The notes beneath the pieces were generated by a model. That model ran no database searches and was not told the origin of the DNA. It saw only the letters and a list, made by a program, of their open reading frames with translations. Below, piece by piece: positions 34,510 through 47,441 of a stretch of DNA of 64,000 nucleotides. Location of the stretch: assembly GCF_016808095.1 (NCBI RefSeq), contig NC_068974.1, positions 17,794,001 to 17,858,000 of the forward strand. The letters run 5' to 3'. How positions within the stretch are numbered: position 1 is the stretch's first letter; every line of letters begins with the position of its first letter. The position numbers and the translations under genes were made by a program. This stretch comes from Vigna angularis (Eukaryota; Streptophyta; Magnoliopsida; Fabales; Fabaceae).

Positions 34510-37500
34510 ATGCAGGAAGCAATTCGAACTAGGAGCAAGATAATTGCAGAACCTCTTCTTGAAGGTTTGGATGAGAGTAGAAGGAGGAGAAGAATCAGAA
34601 CATCTAGAGAACTCTTTCCTTCTCCGGAAACTCTGTTGCAACCATCACCACAAGGTTCTGACCATAGCACAGAAAATATGGAGAACAATAATAACAGAAG
34701 AACTCTTGCTGATTACACCAATACAGCTAGACCTCAACACTTTAACAGTATAGCTAGACCTAGAGTCAATGCAGCTAACATGGAGGTCAAACCAGCATTA
34801 ATCCAACTGGTGAAGAGCAATCAATTCAACGGGTTATCTCATGAAAGCCCGTATGAGCACCTCACTACATTTAATGAGATCTGAAACATAGTCAAAATAA
34901 ATGGGGTGCCAGATGAAGTGATCAAACTTAGCTTGTTTCCTTTCTCATTGGGAGGCAATGCTAAGCTTTGGTTAAATTCTTTTTCAGAGGGAAGTTTCAT
35001 AGAGTGGGAAGCAGTGGTAACCAAATTTTTAAACAAGTACTTCCCACAATCAAAGGTGACTAAAGGCAAGCAAGAGATTTCTTCATTCAAGCAGGGCATG
35101 GAAGAATCACTGGGGCATGCATGGGATAGATACAAAAGCTTGCTACGAAAAACACCCACGCATGGCTTTGATGAAGGGGAAGTAGTCCTTACATTCCTTG
35201 GAGGTCTTGGTTCACAAACCAAGATGATGCTTAATGCCTCAGCAGGAGGAAACATTAAATGGAAAACTCCAAAGGAAGCAACATAAATTATTGAAAATAT
35301 GGCTACTAGTGACAACGAACTTAACATTGAAAGAGGATATTTTAGTCAGAAGGAGTTCTTACAATCAAATGATGCTTTGCTTATTCACAATAGAATTATC
35401 TCTCAACAGTTGGAGGAAGTAATTATGAAGCTTTCTCAAATACCACAAGAAATACACTAGGTTTCAATGGTTCAAGAGCAACAGCAAAAATGGCAAATGC
35501 AACCTACTCCATCTGAGAAGACAACAAAACTTGACGAGACTTTCCAAAGGTTCTTGAAGACGAATGCATCTTATTGTCAGAATGTGGATGCTGCATTTAA
35601 AAATATGGAGATATATGCTGAACGAATAGTTGACAAGATGAAACATGATAATCTTAGAAAGGAGTGTAAAACTGTTGTGACCAGAAGCGGTAAAGTGTTA
35701 GAGGAGAAAAAAAATGAAAAAGAGGAGGAAGAAAATGAGAATGAGAGTGAAAAAGAAACTTGTGAGTGGAGAGAAAGGGTTGAGAGAGAGAAAAAGAAAA
35801 AAGAAGATGAGAGGAGAGAAAAAAAAGAGAGAGAAGAAAGAGAGGAGAGACAAAAAGAAAAAGAGGGTGAAATGCCACTTCCTTATCCAAAGAGCTATTC
35901 AAGAAAGGAGAAAGAAAAGCAGTTGGAAAGATTCATGGAGTTATTTAAAAAGCTGGAGATCACTATACCATTCTCTAAAGCATTGCAACAGATGCCAGCA
36001 TATGCAAAGTTCTTGAAGGAACTTCTTACAAAGAAAAATAAGTATATTGAAAAGGAAACTATCAATGTACAGGGTAACTGTAGAAGCTTCACTATTCCAT
36101 GCACCATAGGAGATTTGAAAGTTGGAAGAGCTTTGATTGATTTAGGAGCTAGCATCAATTTAATGCCGCTAGCCATGTGCAGAAAAATTCAGGGTGTAGA
36201 AATCAAACCTACCAGAATGGCGCTTCAACTGGCGGACAGGTCTCTTAAATATCCATATGGAGTGATTGAAGATATTCTAGTAAAGGTTGATAAATTTGTT
36301 TTCCCAGTGGATTTTATTGTGATGGAGATGGAAGGAAATAGTGATGTTCCTCTTATTCTTGGAAGACCCTTTATGAAGACTGCTAGAGTTTAAATTGATG
36401 TAGAGAATGGTAAGCTTAAGTTGAGAGTTGATGATGAAGAAGTCACTTTTGACGTATCCAAGGCTATGACATACCCAAATGATGACAAAGCATGTTTTCA
36501 ATTTGATGAACTTGATGAAGTTTGTATGGTGCAAGAAATATGGTGCAAGAAAGGATGGTGCGAAATATTTCTCCATTAGAGAAAACTCTCATTGATGCTT
36601 GTGAAGATTTAGATGAAGAAGAAGAGAAATTAATTGATGAATGTTTGATGGACTTGGAAACCTTGAAAAAGATTCCAGTGGAAGATCCAATCTTTGAAAT
36701 AATTGATAAGGAAGAAGAAGTCAAAGCAAAGACGCCAGAATTGAAAAGATTGCCATCACATCTGAAATATGTTTTTCTAGAAGAAGATGGAACAAAGCCA
36801 GTCATTATCAATAACTCTTTATCTTTACAAGAAGAAGAGCAGTTGATAGAAATTTTAAAAGCCAACAAAGAAGCAATTGGGTGGTCAATATCGGATCTTA
36901 AAGGTATTAGCCCAATGTATTGAATGCACAAGATCTTTATGGAAGAAGATTATAAACCAAGTGCTCAACCACAGAGAAGGTTGAATCCTGTTATGAAGGA
37001 AGTGGTTAGAAAAGAAGTGTTGAAACTGCTAGAAGCTGGTATCATCTATCCAATCTCTGATAGTGAATGGGTGAGTCCAGTACAGGTGGTTCCAAAGAAA
37101 GGTGGGATGACAGTAATTCATAATGATAAAAATGAACTCATTCCTACTCGTACAGTTACTGGCTGGCGTATGTGCATTGACTATAGGAAGCTGAATAAAG
37201 CTACTAGAAAGGATCATTTTCCTCTTCCTTTCATGGACCAGATGTTAGAAAGATTATCAGGTCAAGCTTTCTATTTTTTCTAGATGGATATTTTGGATAC
37301 AATCAAATTGTGGTAGATCCAAAAGACTAAGAGAAGACGACTTTTACTTGTCCTTTTGGTATCTTTGCATATAAAAAGATGCCATTTGGATTATGTAATG
37401 CTCCAACCACATTTCAAAGGTGTATGCAGGCAATTTTTGCAGATCTCTTAGAAAAATGTATTGAAGTGTTTATGGATGATTTCTCAGTTTTTGGAAATTC

Positions 37501-39638
37501 TTTCCAAAGATGTTTGGCTAATTTGAACATTGTTCTCAAAAGATGTGTCCAGACAAATCTTGTTCTTAATTGGGAGAAATGTCATTTTATGGTAACTGAA
37601 GGAATTGTGCTAGGGCATAAAATCTCTACTAAAGGAATTGAGGTAGACAAAGCTAAAGTAGAAGTCATTGAGAAACTTCCTCCACCAAGAAATGTAAGAG
37701 GGATAAGGAGTTTCCTTGGTCATGCTGGATTTTATAGAAGATTCATCAAAGATTTCTCAAAAATTGCTAAACCATTGAGTAATCTTTTGATGAAGGACGC
37801 TCCTTTTGTGATGAATGAAGATTGTTTGAAAGCTTTTGACATATTGAAGAATAAATTAGTTTCAACTCCAGTAATTGTAGCGCTAGATTGGAATCAAAAG
37901 TTTGAATTGATGTGTGATGCAAGTGATTATGCAGTAGGAGTCGTTCTTGGCCAGCGAAAAGAACAAAAGTTTCATCCAATTTATTATGCTAGCAAGGTTC
38001 TGAATGATGCTCAACTGAATTATGCTACCACAGAGAAAGAATTCCTGGCTATTGTATATGCTTTAGAGAAATTCCGACCTTATCTTATTGGATCTAAGGT
38101 GATTGTCTATACAGATCATGCAGCTATCAAATATTTGCTGACAAAGTCAGATTCTAAGCCACGTCTGATTAGATGGGTACTACTGTTGCAAGAATTTGAT
38201 GTAGAAATTCGTGATAAGAAAGGAAGTGAGAACTTGATTGCTGATCATTTGTCACGGTTAGTCAACAATGAGGTCACTAGCAAGGAATCCGAAATCTGGG
38301 AATCTTTTTCAGATGAAACACTCATGTATATTCAGCAGAGGCCCTGGTTTGCTGATATGGCTAATTTCAAAGCTGCAAGGGTCATGCCAGAAGACTTAAC
38401 TTGGCAACAAAGAAAAAAAAATTTGCATGATGCCAAGCAGTTTGTTTGGGATGATCCTTATTTGTTCAAGATTAGAGCAGATAACCTTCTGAGGAGATGT
38501 GTTATGAATGAAGAAGCAGAAGGAATTCTCTGGCATTGTCATGATTCACCCTATGGAGGACATTTTAATGGAGAAAGAACAACAGCAAAAGTCCTTCAGT
38601 CAGGATTTTACTGGCCAACTTTATTCAGAGATGCCCATAATCATGCCAGAAATTGTGATAAATATCAAAGAGCAGGGACAATCACTAAACGTCATGAGAT
38701 GCCATTACAAGGCATTTTAGAGGTTGAGGTTTTTGATTGCTGGGGGTATTGACTTTGTTGGACCCTTTCCTCCATCTTTCAACAATGAATATATTCTAGT
38801 AGCAGTGGATTATGTGAGTAAATGGGTGGAAGCATTAGCTTGTTCTATAAATGATGCTAGCATGGTAATTAAATTCTTGAAGAAGCAAATATTCTCACGT
38901 TTTGGCACTCCAAGAGTGTTGATTAGTGATGGAGGATCTCATTTTTGCACTTATCAGCTAGAAAAAGTACTCAAGCACTATGAAGTGAAACATAAGGTAG
39001 CTGCACCTTATCATCCACAAACCAATGGACAAGCTGAGGTGTCTAACAGGGAGATAAAAAGGATCCTGGAAAAAACGGTGACTTCATCAAGAAAGGATTG
39101 GTCTCTCAAATTAGATGATGCTCTTTGGGCTTATAGGACGGCAATGAAGACGTCTATGGGGTTATAACCATTTCAATTAGTCTATGGGAAAGCATGTCAT
39201 TTGCTAGTCGAATTGGAGCATAGAGCGTTATGGGCTTTGAAATTCTTGAATTTTGATCCCTATGAAACTCCATGCACACGCAGAAGGCAGATTTTGGAAC
39301 TTGAAGAAATGCGATTACATGCATATGATTCATCCAAGGCTTACAAAGACAAGATCAAATTTTATCATGACAAGAAGTTGGTAAATAGAGTTTTTAATCC
39401 AGGACAACAGGTACTATTCTTCAATTCAAGATTGAAGATATTTCCTGGGAAGTTGAAGTCAAAATGGTCAGGACCATTTGTGATAAAAGAAGTGCATCCG
39501 CATGGAGCAATTGAAATATTTGATCCAGCTACTGCTGATCCACGGAAAAGTTGGGTGGTGAATGGTCAACGTCTCAAGCCTTACCTAGGGGGAAAAGTGC
39601 AACAATTGTCCACAATGATGTTGTTGGTTGATCCTTGA
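34510..39638 (+). pseudogene. Element A gag-pol, degraded
   Basis: From ATG 34510, gag carries the Athila core (NGLSHESPYEHL, FPFSLGGNAKLWLNSF) to about 35290, then a Lys/Glu-rich coiled linker (35467-35900). No zinc knuckle was seen. Protease (36106-36390) has LIDLGASINLMPLAM and VPLILGRPF. RT (36924-37740) has CIDYRKLNKA and FMDDFSVFG. RNase H (37880-38260) has [14 protein letters not shown] and [11 protein letters not shown]. Integrase (38480-39170) has its H-H-C-C finger and D-D-E core ([32 protein letters not shown]). Stops fall in gag near 34884, 35284 and 35458 and in pol near 36391, 36921 and 37339. Frameshifts fall near 36540, 37280 and 38745, the last in a run of five G. The copy cannot make enzymes despite its young LTRs. 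Confidence 0.88.
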
Positions 39639-39645
39639 AAATCTA

Positions 39646-39693
39646 GGTCAGGCTCGTGACGTTAAACAAGCGCTTACTAGGAGGCAACCCAGT
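39646..39693 (+). ncRNA. Conserved pol-end motif, copy M2 (candidate RNA element)
   Basis: Begins 7 nt after the pol stop codon: GACGTTAAACAAGCGC then ACTAGG/AGGCAA/CCCAGT, a stem with one A-C mismatch. It is non-coding here. Confidence 0.5.
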
Positions 39694-40880
39694 TGTTTTG
39701 AATTTATTTATTTTTGTTTTAGATTAAGGTTGATGTACTCTATTGGAAACCTGGTTTGTTATGATGGTTTGCTATTGACTGTGATTGTGTGATAAGTAGT
39801 GCTTGATGATGATTATTGATTGATTGATGTTGAGATAGATGTGCACATAAAATGCTTATACAGGTGATTCACAAGCTTTGTGAACAAATGCAGAATATTA
39901 TGATTGTGATTGTGATATTAAGCAGGATGCGCATGTCAAATGTGAATGAGCTTATATGTGAGGTTTTAAGCTCCAGAGTTTTTGTTATGATTGAATGCTA
40001 TTACTTTGGATGCATGAATGACTTTGCCCAGGTTTTCTATGATTGAATCAATTGCTTGTTTTGCATCATATGATCAAGGCCGTTTGTTGGAACCCTTTTT
40101 ATTGGCCAAATTCAAAAAATTAGCCCACTACAAGAGAACACCTTGTGTTCTATCCTTTGAACCCTTAGCCTTGAACATAAATTGAAAACCCTTGTTGAAA
40201 AACTTTACCTTGAGTTAAGTAGAAAATCATGTGTGGTATTGTTAAATGTTCAAGTTTGGGGTTGTTGGGAAACCATGAAGAATAAAAAGGAAAAGCATTG
40301 AGCTAAAAGAAAAAGAAAAGAAAAAGAAAAGAAAAGAAAAGAAAAAGCAAAGCTCAATGCAAATGCAAAGGCAAGTTGGGAAAAATAAGAATGATTGTGT
40401 TGTTATAATTCTCTTAACTCAAGGATTTTGTGATCCAGAAAAACCAATTTTCTTGTTAGCCCAGCCACATTATAAGCCATTGAAAAGTCCTTGTGATGAT
40501 GCATTCTTGTTAATGTTTTTGATTGTGGTTAAATGAAAGGCAAAGTTGATTCATGTAATATTGTGATAGTAGAGTGAATGAGTGATTACCTCTTATACAC
40601 TTGTGTGTGAGTGAAACACTTTACCTAGTGAGGAAATATTCCATGAGCACATGAACATCCATGCTTAATTGATTGATCATTCATGAAAAATAGCATTTGT
40701 TGGATATTGACTGACTTTGTGAACACTAAAGCATGTGCAAATCTTGATTGAAATCTTGGTCATAAGTTTGATTGAAGTCTTTATTTATCTTAAAAAGGAG
40801 ATTTTTGAATGAGTGACCCATCATATGAATTGGTTGAAGATTGAGTTACATCTTGTTTGCTTGAGGACAAGCAAAGTTCT
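39694..40880 (+). other. Element A 3' untranslated region
   Basis: About 1.2 kb with no credible ORF. It is homologous to 48060-49155 in D1 and to 30390-31437 in N2. It contains an A/G-rich aagaaaag tract (40300-40345), an internal PPT-like 13-mer at 40252-40264 and the block tttgcttgaggacaagcaaagttct just before the PPT. Confidence 0.6.
40252..40264 (+). promoter_or_regulatory. Internal PPT-like 13-mer (element A)
   Basis: AAGTTTGGGGTTG, 629 bp upstream of the terminal tract. Same relative position as in N2 (30817) and D1 (48607). Confidence 0.4.
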
Positions 40881-40893
40881 AAGTTTGGGGTTC
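40881..40893 (+). promoter_or_regulatory. Polypurine-tract-like site of element A
   Basis: AAGTTTGGGGTTC directly abuts the 3' LTR start TGATAACAG at 40894. Confidence 0.6.
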
Positions 40894-42198
40894 TGATAAC
40901 AGTTGAAAAACTGTTATTTTCTTGCTTAAAATTTATACTAAAAGCAACCTTTATACTTAGTAACTAGCTTGAAATCATGCTTTTATTCATATTTTCATAA
41001 ATAAGAGAGCTGGACAGGTTTATGCTTGATTTCAGTGTTTTTGTGCAGGTTTTTAGGTGAATTTGGTGAAAGAAGTGAAGAAGGAGAGAGATGGAATCAG
41101 AAAAGACATCAAAAAGTGCAAAAGGAGAAGCCGCAACTACCGCTCAACGACAGTTTACCGCTGAGCGGCACTCAGGAGCTCACGGGAGATCCGCTGAGGG
41201 GCAAAATGGCCGCTGAGGGGAAGAAACTACTCACGCACTCACCGCTTAGCGGTACTTTACCGCTGAGCGGCACACTTATGGGCTTGGACCTAAATTTTCT
41301 GTAATTTTACAATAGTATATAAGCTTTAGGACGTCCTAGGGTTTGTATCTTTGGCTGTGACGAAGCAAACACTCTCTCTTCCACCCCTTTGAAGGAGGAT
41401 CTTGGATGCTCAGGCTACCTCTTCACCTTTTTAGGGTTTTATCTTTCCTTATTTCATTGTTGTTCATCTAGTTTCACCATGAATATGGTGAACTAAACCT
41501 TGTATTATTGTTGGGGAATCAATGTAGTCTTATGAAACTCTCATATATGGAATTTGTTTTTACATCTTACATTTAAGACCTATGCTTTCTTTCATCATTA
41601 GTTAGGGTTTTTCCTCTTTGCTCAAGGCTTGCTTTGTTTAACTCATTCAACGCATGATTATTGGTTTTGTCGATACGGAAACGTACGGGGAAGTCTAGAT
41701 CCGGGGAATTTCTCCCAATAGTATATTGGTTGCCTTAAGCTCCTGCGCTAAATAAACTAATTATTAGGGATGCTAGGAATTGTATGAACTCGTAATTAGG
41801 GAGAAGCCTTCTTGAAAGGTAATTTAGAGAGTGGCATGAACAATGATGACTTGAATGTTGAATTCCTAAAATATATGAGAGTGGAATAAGATGAAATTGA
41901 TAAACCCCAACAACATACTCATCCATATATTCCATTGAAAGTGTTTGTATTTTGTTTTAGCCATTGATCAATCTCATGCATACATGTTTATTTTCGTCTT
42001 TTGCATAGTAAAATCCAATTATTTCATTCTTAAGTCTTAGCTGATCAACGAATCACATAACTAAACTAGGCCGTGAGTCCTTTGGGAGAACGATACTTGG
42101 TCTTACCAAGTTTATTACTTGAAACGATTCGGTCATACTTGCCGATTGTGAAACAAGTTTGTGACACTGTATTTTGGTGTTCATAAATTTGTCCATCA
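40894..42198 (+). repeat. 3' LTR of element A
   Basis: 1305 bp, TGATAACAGTTGAAAAACTG to TTTGTCCATCA, with the TATA box TATATAAG at 41316-41323. The palindrome cluster at about 41140-41270 has a few mutated copies (ctcaacgacag). Confidence 0.93.
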
Positions 42199-45100
42199 GT
42201 ATGCCCGATGCTCAATCTCAATTGGTAAATGACATGCCTTTCCAAAGACAACCCGATAAGGAGACATTCCTATAGGTGCTTTGTAGGCATTCTTGTGGGC
42301 CTAGAGAGCATCGTCCAACTTATTACTCGAATCTTTCCTATTGGGTTGGACAATCTTCTCCAAAATCCTCTTTATCTTCTTGTTTGAGATCTCAGCTTGC
42401 CCATTTGTTTGGGGGTGGAATGGTGTAGAGACTCTATGCACCACCTCATATTTCTTGAGCAAAGCTTGCATGGATCTGTTGTAGAAATGGGTTCCTTGGT
42501 CACTAACAATTGCTCTAGGCACTCCAAACCTGCAAAAGAGGTGAGATCTAACAAAATCTACAACAACCCGAGCATCGTTAGTTCTGGTGGCTTTAGCTTT
42601 TACCCATTTTGAAACATAATCCACAGCAAGGAGAATATAAGAGAAACCAAAAGAAATAGGAAAAGGACCCATAAAGTCTATACCCCAGACATCAAATACC
42701 TCACACAACAGCATAGGCTGTTGAGGCATCTGTTGTCTCCATGAAAGTGATCCTTCTGCTCTTTGACATGGCTCGCAGGTACTGCAAATCCTCTTCGCAC
42801 CCTTAAAGATGGAGGGCCAATAAAAACCACAATCTAGCACCCTGCGAGCTATTCTTTGAATTCCCAGATGACCACCAAGTGAGGAGGCATGGTAGAACTG
42901 AAGGACCGAGTCAATCTCATGGTCCGGAATGCATCTCCTAGTAACCTGATCACTGCACAACTTCCACAGATATGGGTCATCCTAAATGTAATACTTAGCA
43001 TCGCTCTTAATTTTAGAAATTTGAGCACGAGATGCTAAGGGAGGAAAAACAGAAGCAACCAAATAATTGACAATATTTGCAAACCAAGGACTAGGGTGGG
43101 AAAGTGAAACCGTCAACAAACTCTCATAAGGAAAGTCATCCTGAATAGGCAAAACATCGGCTTCATCCTCAACCCTCTCAATCCTACTAAGGTGGTCTGC
43201 AACCAAATTTTGTGCTCCACTCCGGTCTTAGATTTACAGGTCAAATTCTTGGAGTAGGAGCATCCACCTTATCAATCTTGGCTTTGACTCAGCCTTTTTC
43301 AAAAGAAACTTCAAAGCTGCATGGTCAGTGAATACAATAACAGGTGAACAAAGCAAATATGATCTAAATTTATCAAGAGCAAACACAATGACTAACAACT
43401 CTTTCTCAGTGGTGGTGTAGTTTACCTAGGCAGCATCTAAAGTCCTAGAAGCATAATAGATCACTCGTGGCAACTTGTCAATCTTTTGTGTCAAGACAGC
43501 CCCCAATGCATAATTGGATGCATCACACATAAGCTCAAAAGGGGCTGTCCAATCTAGTGCCTGAATGATCGGAGTGGTGGTCAAAGCTTTCTTTAGGCGA
43601 TCAAAAGCCTGTTTGCATCTGTCATCAAAGTCAAACTCAATGTCTTTCTGCAACAGTTTGGACAAGGGAAGCGTTTTCTTGCTGAAGTCCTTGATGAAGC
43701 GCCTATAGAAACCTGCATGCCCAAGAAAAGATCGAACCTCTCGCACGCAAGAGGCGTAAGGCAATTGCGAAATCATAAATATTTTTGCAGGATCTACCTC
43801 TATTCCCTTGCAAGAAATGATATGCCCTAGAACCAAACCTTGTTCTACCATAAAATGACATTTCTCAAAATTGAGAACAAGGTTTGTTTCTATGCATCTT
43901 TTCAAAACTTTCTCCAAACTATCTAAGCATGTATCAAATGAGGATCCATACAGTAAAATCATCCATAAATACCTCTATGCAACCTTCAAAAAAGTCGCTA
44001 AAAAGGCTAAGCGTGCATCGTTGGAAGGTACCAGGGGCGTTGCATAGGCCAAACGACATCCTCCTATAGGCAAAAGTGCTAATGGGGCAGGTGAATGTGG
44101 TTTCCTCTTGATCCTCAAGAGCAATATTTATTTGAAAATAACCAGAAAAACCATCAAGAAAGAAATAATGAGATTTTCCTACCAGGCGCTCCAACATCTG
44201 ATCAATGAATGGCAGGGGAAAATGATCTTTCCTGGTTGCTTGATTGAGCCTCCTATAATCTATGCAGACTCTCTAGTTGTTCTACGCTCTTGTAGGGATT
44301 AGCTCATCCCTCTCATTCTTCACTACAGTGAGGCCAGTCTTCTTAGGCACAACATGGATTGGGCTCACCCATTGACTATCTAAAATTGAGTAGATGATCC
44401 CAGGTTGCAGAAACTTGGTCACCTCCTTCTTGATGACATCCATAATCACGGGGTTTTGCCTTCTCTGTGACTGCCTAACTGGCTTTGCTCCATCCTCTAA
44501 AAGAATTTTGTGCATGCATGTGGATGGGCTGATACCAGGTATGTCAGCCAAGCTCCAACCAATGGCCTTTTTGTGCTCTTTTAGCATATTCAACAACTTC
44601 TCCTCTTGAACAACATCAAGGGAGGTGGAAATAATGACTGATTTTTTCTCATCATCCTCCAAGTATGCATACTTCAGTTTATCTGGGAGCTGTTTGAGCT
44701 CAAGAGTAGGTGCCTGCAAGTCAGATTCATTTGTACTTCCTACAACATGGTTAGTGCATTCTGACTCTAAAGAATTCATAGGTAAAGGCAGAACACCCAT
44801 CTCATCAGACTCCAAATCAATATCCATGACAGATACATCATCAACATCATCAATATCAAGAACATCATCAACATCATGGATATCAAAATCCTCATCAAAA
44901 TCAACATCATTCTCAAATTCAGATTCAATGCATATATGTAGAGAAGATAAAAAAGAATGCTCTTTCTTATGAACAGAATCAAACTCATCAACAACATATT
45001 TATCAATAATGTCATCCAACATGTCAATCTTAAAAACAAATGGTCCTCGGCTGGGAACTTCATTGCATCTAGAATATTAAAGTGAACCACAATATCAGCA

Positions 45101-45737
45101 AATTCCATGGACAAAGTTCCAACATACACATCAATCTTAGTTCAGGCAGTTTTCAAAAATGGCCTGCCTAAGATGATGGGAGTAGATCCATGAGAGAATC
45201 CCTCCTTCATTTCCAAAACATAAAAGTCGGCGGGAAAAATCAGTTCACCAACCCTAACTAAGACATCCTCTATGTAACTTGTTGGGTTGGTAACACTCCT
45301 GTTGGCCAACTGAATGACCACACTCGTAGGTTGCAAAGGACGCAGAGACAAAGATTTATATATAGATAAAGGCATGACATTAATAGAAGCACCCAAATCA
45401 AGCATGACATTTTCAAATTTACTATTTTCAATCATACAAGGAATGCAAAATGTACCTGGGTCCTTGCACTTTTCAGGAATGTGCGGGACCGACTTACCAA
45501 TAAGTGCGGATATATTCCTACCCATGCTGATCCTTTCATCGCCTTTCATTTTCCTCTTATGTGTGCACAACTCCTTCAAGAATTTTGCATACTTCAGAAT
45601 TTGTTTGATTGCATCAAGTAGAGGTATGTTTACCTCTACCTTCCTGAAGGTTTCCAATATTTCCTTGTCCACCTCTTCCATCTTTTTTCTAGGCATTGCC
45701 TTTGGAGGATAGGGAAGAGGGATAGGCCGCTGAGGTA
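42199..45737 (-). pseudogene. N3: older Athila-type pol on the minus strand
   Basis: From 45737 downward: a Pro-rich spacer and end of gag; protease (45142-45696) with LDLGASINVMPLSIYKSL and TPIILGRPFLKTA; an acidic linker (44600-45022) in which the DNA is a GAT/ATCAAC-type simple repeat; RT (43430-44300) with VFMDDFTV; RNase H (43210-43560) with CDASNYALGAVLTQ and a DHLSR motif at the end; integrase (42301-42960) with the zinc finger and [11 protein letters not shown] and [12 protein letters not shown]. Several stops and frameshifts break it (near 45141, 45040, 44290, 43950, 43425, 43210, 42980 and 42300). The gag half is lost at 45737, where D1 begins, and the extreme tail is found at 32750-32958 beyond element A. 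Confidence 0.87.
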
Positions 45738-45899
45738 ATTTATTTTATTTTATTTTATTTTTCTGTTTTTTGTTTATTTTATTTTATTCTCTATTTTTAT
45801 TTATTTTTTTTTCTATTTTTATTTTATCTTCTTATCTCTGATCTTATATCTTCTTTTATATCTTTTTGTGCTAACAATTGTTTTTAGGGTTTTGTGCCT

Positions 45900-47360
45900 A
45901 ATGTCTACAGGATGCAATTTGGTCAAGAATTTAACTATATGGGCACTCAATTTTAGTAAGGGAATTTCAACCACTAGTGGGAACCTCACTCAAGCATGGA
46001 TCAAAGCCAATTTTGGCAAGTTGCCGGACAATTTGAGAACCAACCACAACAACAATGACAGCAACAAAGCTCTAAAATCAACAAAGGGAAGCAAGAGATA
46101 TCTTCATTTAGACAAGGCATGGAGGAAACACTAGGTCACGCATGGGACAGGTACAAAAGCCTATTAAGAAAGACTCCCACGCATGGATTTGACAAAGTAG
46201 AAGTAGTCCTAATCTTCCTTGGAGGTCTTGGTTCACAAACCATGATGATGCTAGACGCCTCAGCTTGAGGCAATATCAAATGGAAAACTCCAGAGGAAGC
46301 CACGGAAATAATTGACAACATGGCTACTAATGATAATGAGCTGAATAGTGAAGAAGGAGCTCCTATTCAACAAAAAGGAGTTCTACAATTGCAATCCAAT
46401 GATGCCTTGTTAGCTCAGAACAAGATACTAACTCAACAATTGGAGAATCTCACAAAGATACTTGCACAACTGCCAAAAGAGTTAAAGACTGTTGCACAAG
46501 TTCAACCACAAATGTGTGAATTATGTGGGGGTGACCATATCAATGGTCAATGCGCCTTTGCAGTGGAAGCCTTAGAGGATGTTAACTTCATGGCCAATCA
46601 ATTTCCATACTGTCAGGAAAACTTCAATGAAGGGTGGAAACCACACCCAAGTATTGGTCAAGGACAAAGTGGGCAAGCTGGACAATCAGGGCAATTTAAC
46701 AAGCAACAACAACAACCAACCTTATGGCAACAAATGTCTACACTTAATGAAAGATCAATAAGGATGGAAGAAACTCTTCAGCAATTCATACAGGCAACTG
46801 AATCCACTCAAAAGAGAACTGAAGCTGCAATTACGAACTTGGAGATTCAAATGGGTCAAATTAATAAGTTGTTGGAAGAAAGGCCTGCCAAGAATTGTGG
46901 GGCTAATACTGAGGTTAACCCCAGGAAAAAGTGTAAAGTGCTAGTGAGTGTAAATGTTGAAAAAGTTGAGTTGGAAAAGGAAGAGAGAAAAGAGAGAGGA
47001 GAGAAAGAAGAAGAGAAAATTTGTGTGAAGATTGAGAAAGTGAGTAGAAAAAGAAAAGAAAAAAAGAAAGTGAGAGAAAAGAGAAAGAGGACGAGGGGAA
47101 GAGAGATAGAATCATATAAAAAACCCTTTCGTCATCCAAAGAAGTATCATAGGAAGAAGGAATTTGAGCGTTTTATGGAAATCTTCAAGAAATTGGAGAT
47201 TAAAGTTCCTATGATTGAGACATTGCAACAAGTTCCTGGTTTTATTAAATTTCTAAAGAAGTTCAGTAGAAAGAAGAAAAAGAAGATGGAACATAAGCTT
47301 TATTGGGTCAAGCTAGTGACGTTAAAAGAGCGCTTGTTGGGAGGCAACCCAATGATTTAA
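45900..47360 (+). pseudogene. D1 chimeric gag fragment with zinc knuckle
   Basis: The first roughly 170 bp match the short gag-like ORF of D2 (60763 onward). Near 46070 the sequence switches to the gag core of the other elements (ISSFRQGMEETLGHAWDRYKS in another frame), broken by a TGA near 46268. From 46320 a 346-codon frame is open. It contains a knuckle CX2CX3HX4C (residues about 66-78), a Gln-rich segment, a Lys/Glu-rich linker, and ends in codons that overlap motif M3. It is probably unable to assemble alone because the N-terminal gag core is missing. Confidence 0.68.
47305..47352 (+). ncRNA. Conserved pol-end motif, copy M3 (candidate RNA element)
   Basis: GACGTTAAAAGAGCGC then TTGGG/AGGCAA/CCCAA, a perfect 5-bp stem whose outer T-A pair replaces the C-G pair of M5 and M6. 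Read here in the VKLVTL frame. Confidence 0.55.
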
Positions 47361-47441
47361 GAACTTTTAATTTTTGGTTTGGTGATGTAATTTTGAACTT
47401 TTGGGTATTTTTGTTTTTGTTATAAGTTTGTTACAGGGTTT

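Larger units (their letters stand above)
32959..42198 (+). mobile_element. Element A: full-length Athila-type (Calypso-like) retrotransposon, 9240 bp
   Basis: Two LTRs of exactly 1305 bp (32959-34263 and 40894-42198), tRNA-Asp-type PBS, gag-pol, 3' UTR and PPT. By eye about 25 differences separate the LTRs, near 2 percent, so this is the youngest Athila insertion here. The flanks give CATAC and TATAC on the minus strand, a 5-bp duplication with one mismatch, and removing the element rejoins the reading frame of minus-strand pol N3. No env-like ORF lies between pol and the 3' LTR. Confidence 0.92.
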
